DNA of 64,000 bases from the NCBI RefSeq assembly GCF_017355915.2, contig NZ_JAFEUV020000003.1, positions 194,858-258,857 on the forward strand, written 5' to 3'. This document shows positions 62,928 to 64,000 of the stretch, piece after piece. Numbering within the stretch: the first letter of the stretch is position 1; each line of letters starts with the position of its first letter. The notes below the pieces were generated by a model, which made no database searches, was not told the origin of the DNA, and saw only the letters and a program-made list of their open reading frames with translations. A program made the position numbers and the translations under genes. This DNA comes from Telluribacter roseus (GTDB taxonomy: Bacteria > Bacteroidota > Bacteroidia > Cytophagales > Spirosomataceae).

Positions 62928-63407
62928 TTACTCCTGAGTATGGTACGGTACCAGCTCTTCAAAAAGGTACTGCGGATCGTACTGTACCCCAAATTTTTCC
63001 AATAGCCCAATGTACTCCTCCCGGAAGGTCTCCTTGCGGTGGTGTGCCTCCTGATTCTGTATGTAGCGGTACACCCGGTCGATGTGGGAGCGGCTGTACG
63101 AGAAAGCCCCGTAGCCCACCTGCCACTCGAAGCGGCTGGGGAGCAGTCTGCTTTCATTCACCCACTTGGACGACTTCGCTTTAGCCTGCTGCATTACCTC
63201 CGAAAGCGCTACGGTAGGTTTGAGGCCAAAGAAGCAGTGGACGTGGTCTTCAACGCCGTTGACGATGATGGTTTTGCAGCCCGTTTCATTGATGAGGTTG
63301 CCAATGACCGCCATCAACTGCTCCTTCCATTCCTTATGAATGATTGCCTCGCGGTACTTCACCGCAAACACCGCCTGTATGTAGAGTTGTGTGTAGCTGT
63401 TCGGCAT
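62928..63407 (-). CDS. REP-associated tyrosine transposase / IS200-like (Y1, HUH)
   Basis: 159 residues, usual for single-domain Y1 transposases. The HUH metal site is HVHCFFGLKP and the catalytic Tyr is in RYIQNQEAHHRKETF. It nicks and joins single-stranded DNA at hairpins. No IS200 ends flank it tightly; instead palindromic repeats (63484-63877) lie directly upstream, as for RAYT genes that maintain REP elements. The frame is intact from MPNSYTQLYIQAVFAVKYRE onward. Confidence 0.85.
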   Translation of the reverse strand: MPNSYTQLYIQAVFAVKYREAIIHKEWKEQLMAVIGNLINETGCKTIIVNGVEDHVHCFFGLKPTVALSEVMQQAKAKSSKWVNESRLLPSRFEWQVGYGAFSYSRSHIDRVYRYIQNQEAHHRKETFREEYIGLLEKFGVQYDPQYLFEELVPYHTQE

Positions 63408-63483
63408 AGTGCATAGTGGTGGGTAATCAATGTAGAACCTCAGAATCTACCATGAGGTTTATGCATTGGCCCCTGAATGTCCC

Positions 63484-63877
63484 AGCCTACCCCTGACTAA
63501 ACTCAGGGTGTACCACATCGGACGTTTCTACAAGATTGGTCGTGCCTCTGGCACAAGAGCGTCCAGCCTACCCCCTGACTCAACTCAGGGGGTACCACAT
63601 CGCTCGTGCCTCTGGCACTACCCGTTACCCTACATCATCCGTTTCTACAAGATTGGGCGTGCCTCTGGCACTCTGACGTGATCCACAGTGCCAGAGGCAC
63701 GAGCGATACAGCAAGCCGGGAGTTCAGTCCCGGCACGTGGCGGGGTATAGCATTACCTACCACTATCCACAGTGCCGTAGGCACGAGCGATACAGCAAGC
63801 CGGGAGTTTAGTCCCGGCACGTGGCGGAGCACGGCACGAACGATATACGCCAGACCCGGACTTCAGTCCGGGCTACC
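63484..63877. repeat. REP-like palindromic repeat cluster next to RAYT
   Basis: Rightward units: 63484-63554, 63565-63618 and 63639-63671, sharing AGCCTACCCC(C)TGACT hairpins and/or a GTGCCTCTGGCAC tail. Inverted units: 63681-63743 and 63765-63827 (63 bp each, 84-bp period), with the stem CCGGGA-TCCCGG and an inverted GTGCC...GGCAC. A sixth hairpin lies at 63847-63877 (CCCGGACTTCAGTCCGGG). Orientation switches near 63675. Confidence 0.85.
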
Positions 63878-64000
63878 TTAAATCGTCGGGTCCTGAACCG
63901 GGGCCGGGGCTAACGCCTCGAAGAAAGCCCTGGCTTCGGCAAATCCTCGCTGGCGCATCAGCTCCATGGCAGCCGGGTCAAACAGGAGGCCACCCGGTCC
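63878..64000 (-). CDS. 3' end of a leftward gene, truncated by window edge
   Basis: The minus-strand frame is open from base 64000 to the TAA at 63880-63878, 40 residues ending PAPVQDPTI. It reads GPGGLLFDPAAMELMRQRGF then AEARAFFEAL, a plausible protein C-terminus. The family cannot be told from so little. Its stop abuts the last REP-like hairpin, which may serve as its terminator. Confidence 0.6.
   Translation of the reverse strand, partial: GPGGLLFDPAAMELMRQRGFAEARAFFEALAPAPVQDPTI

Noticed and set aside
63484-63877. CRISPR array
   Set aside because: The repeats are palindromic, change orientation and have irregular unit lengths with no uniform spacers.

Overview
The window looks like a chromosomal segment from a member of the Bacteroidota, most likely a Cytophagales-type bacterium. 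This rests on two giant proteins with PNPF-type Por (type IX) secretion C-terminal domains, a SusC/SusD pair, LytS/LytTR two-component genes, Bacteroidota-style -7 boxes (TAnnTTTG), a DUF6371-type primase-like protein, and the scarcity of Shine-Dalgarno sites. No rRNA, tRNA or CRISPR array was recognised.

Layout. 1-7,700: two paralogous repeat-rich T9SS-exported proteins (the first cut by the window edge), each followed by the same perfect terminator, then a gene-poor stretch with decayed copies of a minus-strand gene end. 7,729-13,470: a compact integrative element. Integrase and a two-HTH repressor are read rightward; a small ORF, a RepA-like ATPase and a DUF6371 primase-like protein are read leftward. 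There is an AACGTTGGA iteron cluster, and a structured leader RNA with a terminator behind an operator-overlapped promoter. This layout recalls phage satellites or replicating IMEs, and it is the most promising candidate for an undescribed system. 13,869-29,532: mixed housekeeping, stress and metabolic genes: DUF808 protein, Crp/Fnr plus AhpD-like pair, GH43, acyl-CoA synthetase, sugar isomerase-like protein, lipid-anchored thioredoxin, Ric (iron-sulfur repair), a receiver protein, a GNAT, a membrane-AraC regulator broken by an in-frame TAG, and a serine hydrolase. 29,619-33,391: LytS kinase, second serine hydrolase, LytTR regulator, closed by a terminator. 33,770-36,013: two stand-alone receivers, a TM2 protein and a frameshifted paralogue of a small membrane protein.

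36,201-44,704 is a polysaccharide utilization locus: LacI regulator, SusC, SusD, GH109 alpha-N-acetylgalactosaminidase-like protein and NagB-type deaminase, probably for amino-sugar-containing glycans. 45,048-49,194 is a visibly G+C-richer cluster: Tat-exported DegT-like PLP protein, ceramidase-like protein and beta-propeller protein. 49,315-57,792 is a signalling island: a receiver whose phosphoacceptor Asp is Asn, two CheB-type methylesterases with a C-terminal zinc-ribbon-like segment, a receiver, and a 1491-residue CheB-CheR-PAS-kinase fusion. No chemoreceptors, CheA or motility genes are seen. 58,347-62,886: small hypotheticals, a five-EF-hand lipoprotein, a GH2 beta-galactosidase-like enzyme and a lipocalin-like lipoprotein. 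62,928-64,000: a REP-associated tyrosine transposase (RAYT/IS200-like) next to a cluster of REP-like palindromic repeats, and the 3' end of a leftward gene cut by the window edge.

All functions are read from motifs and family knowledge; no database search was run.
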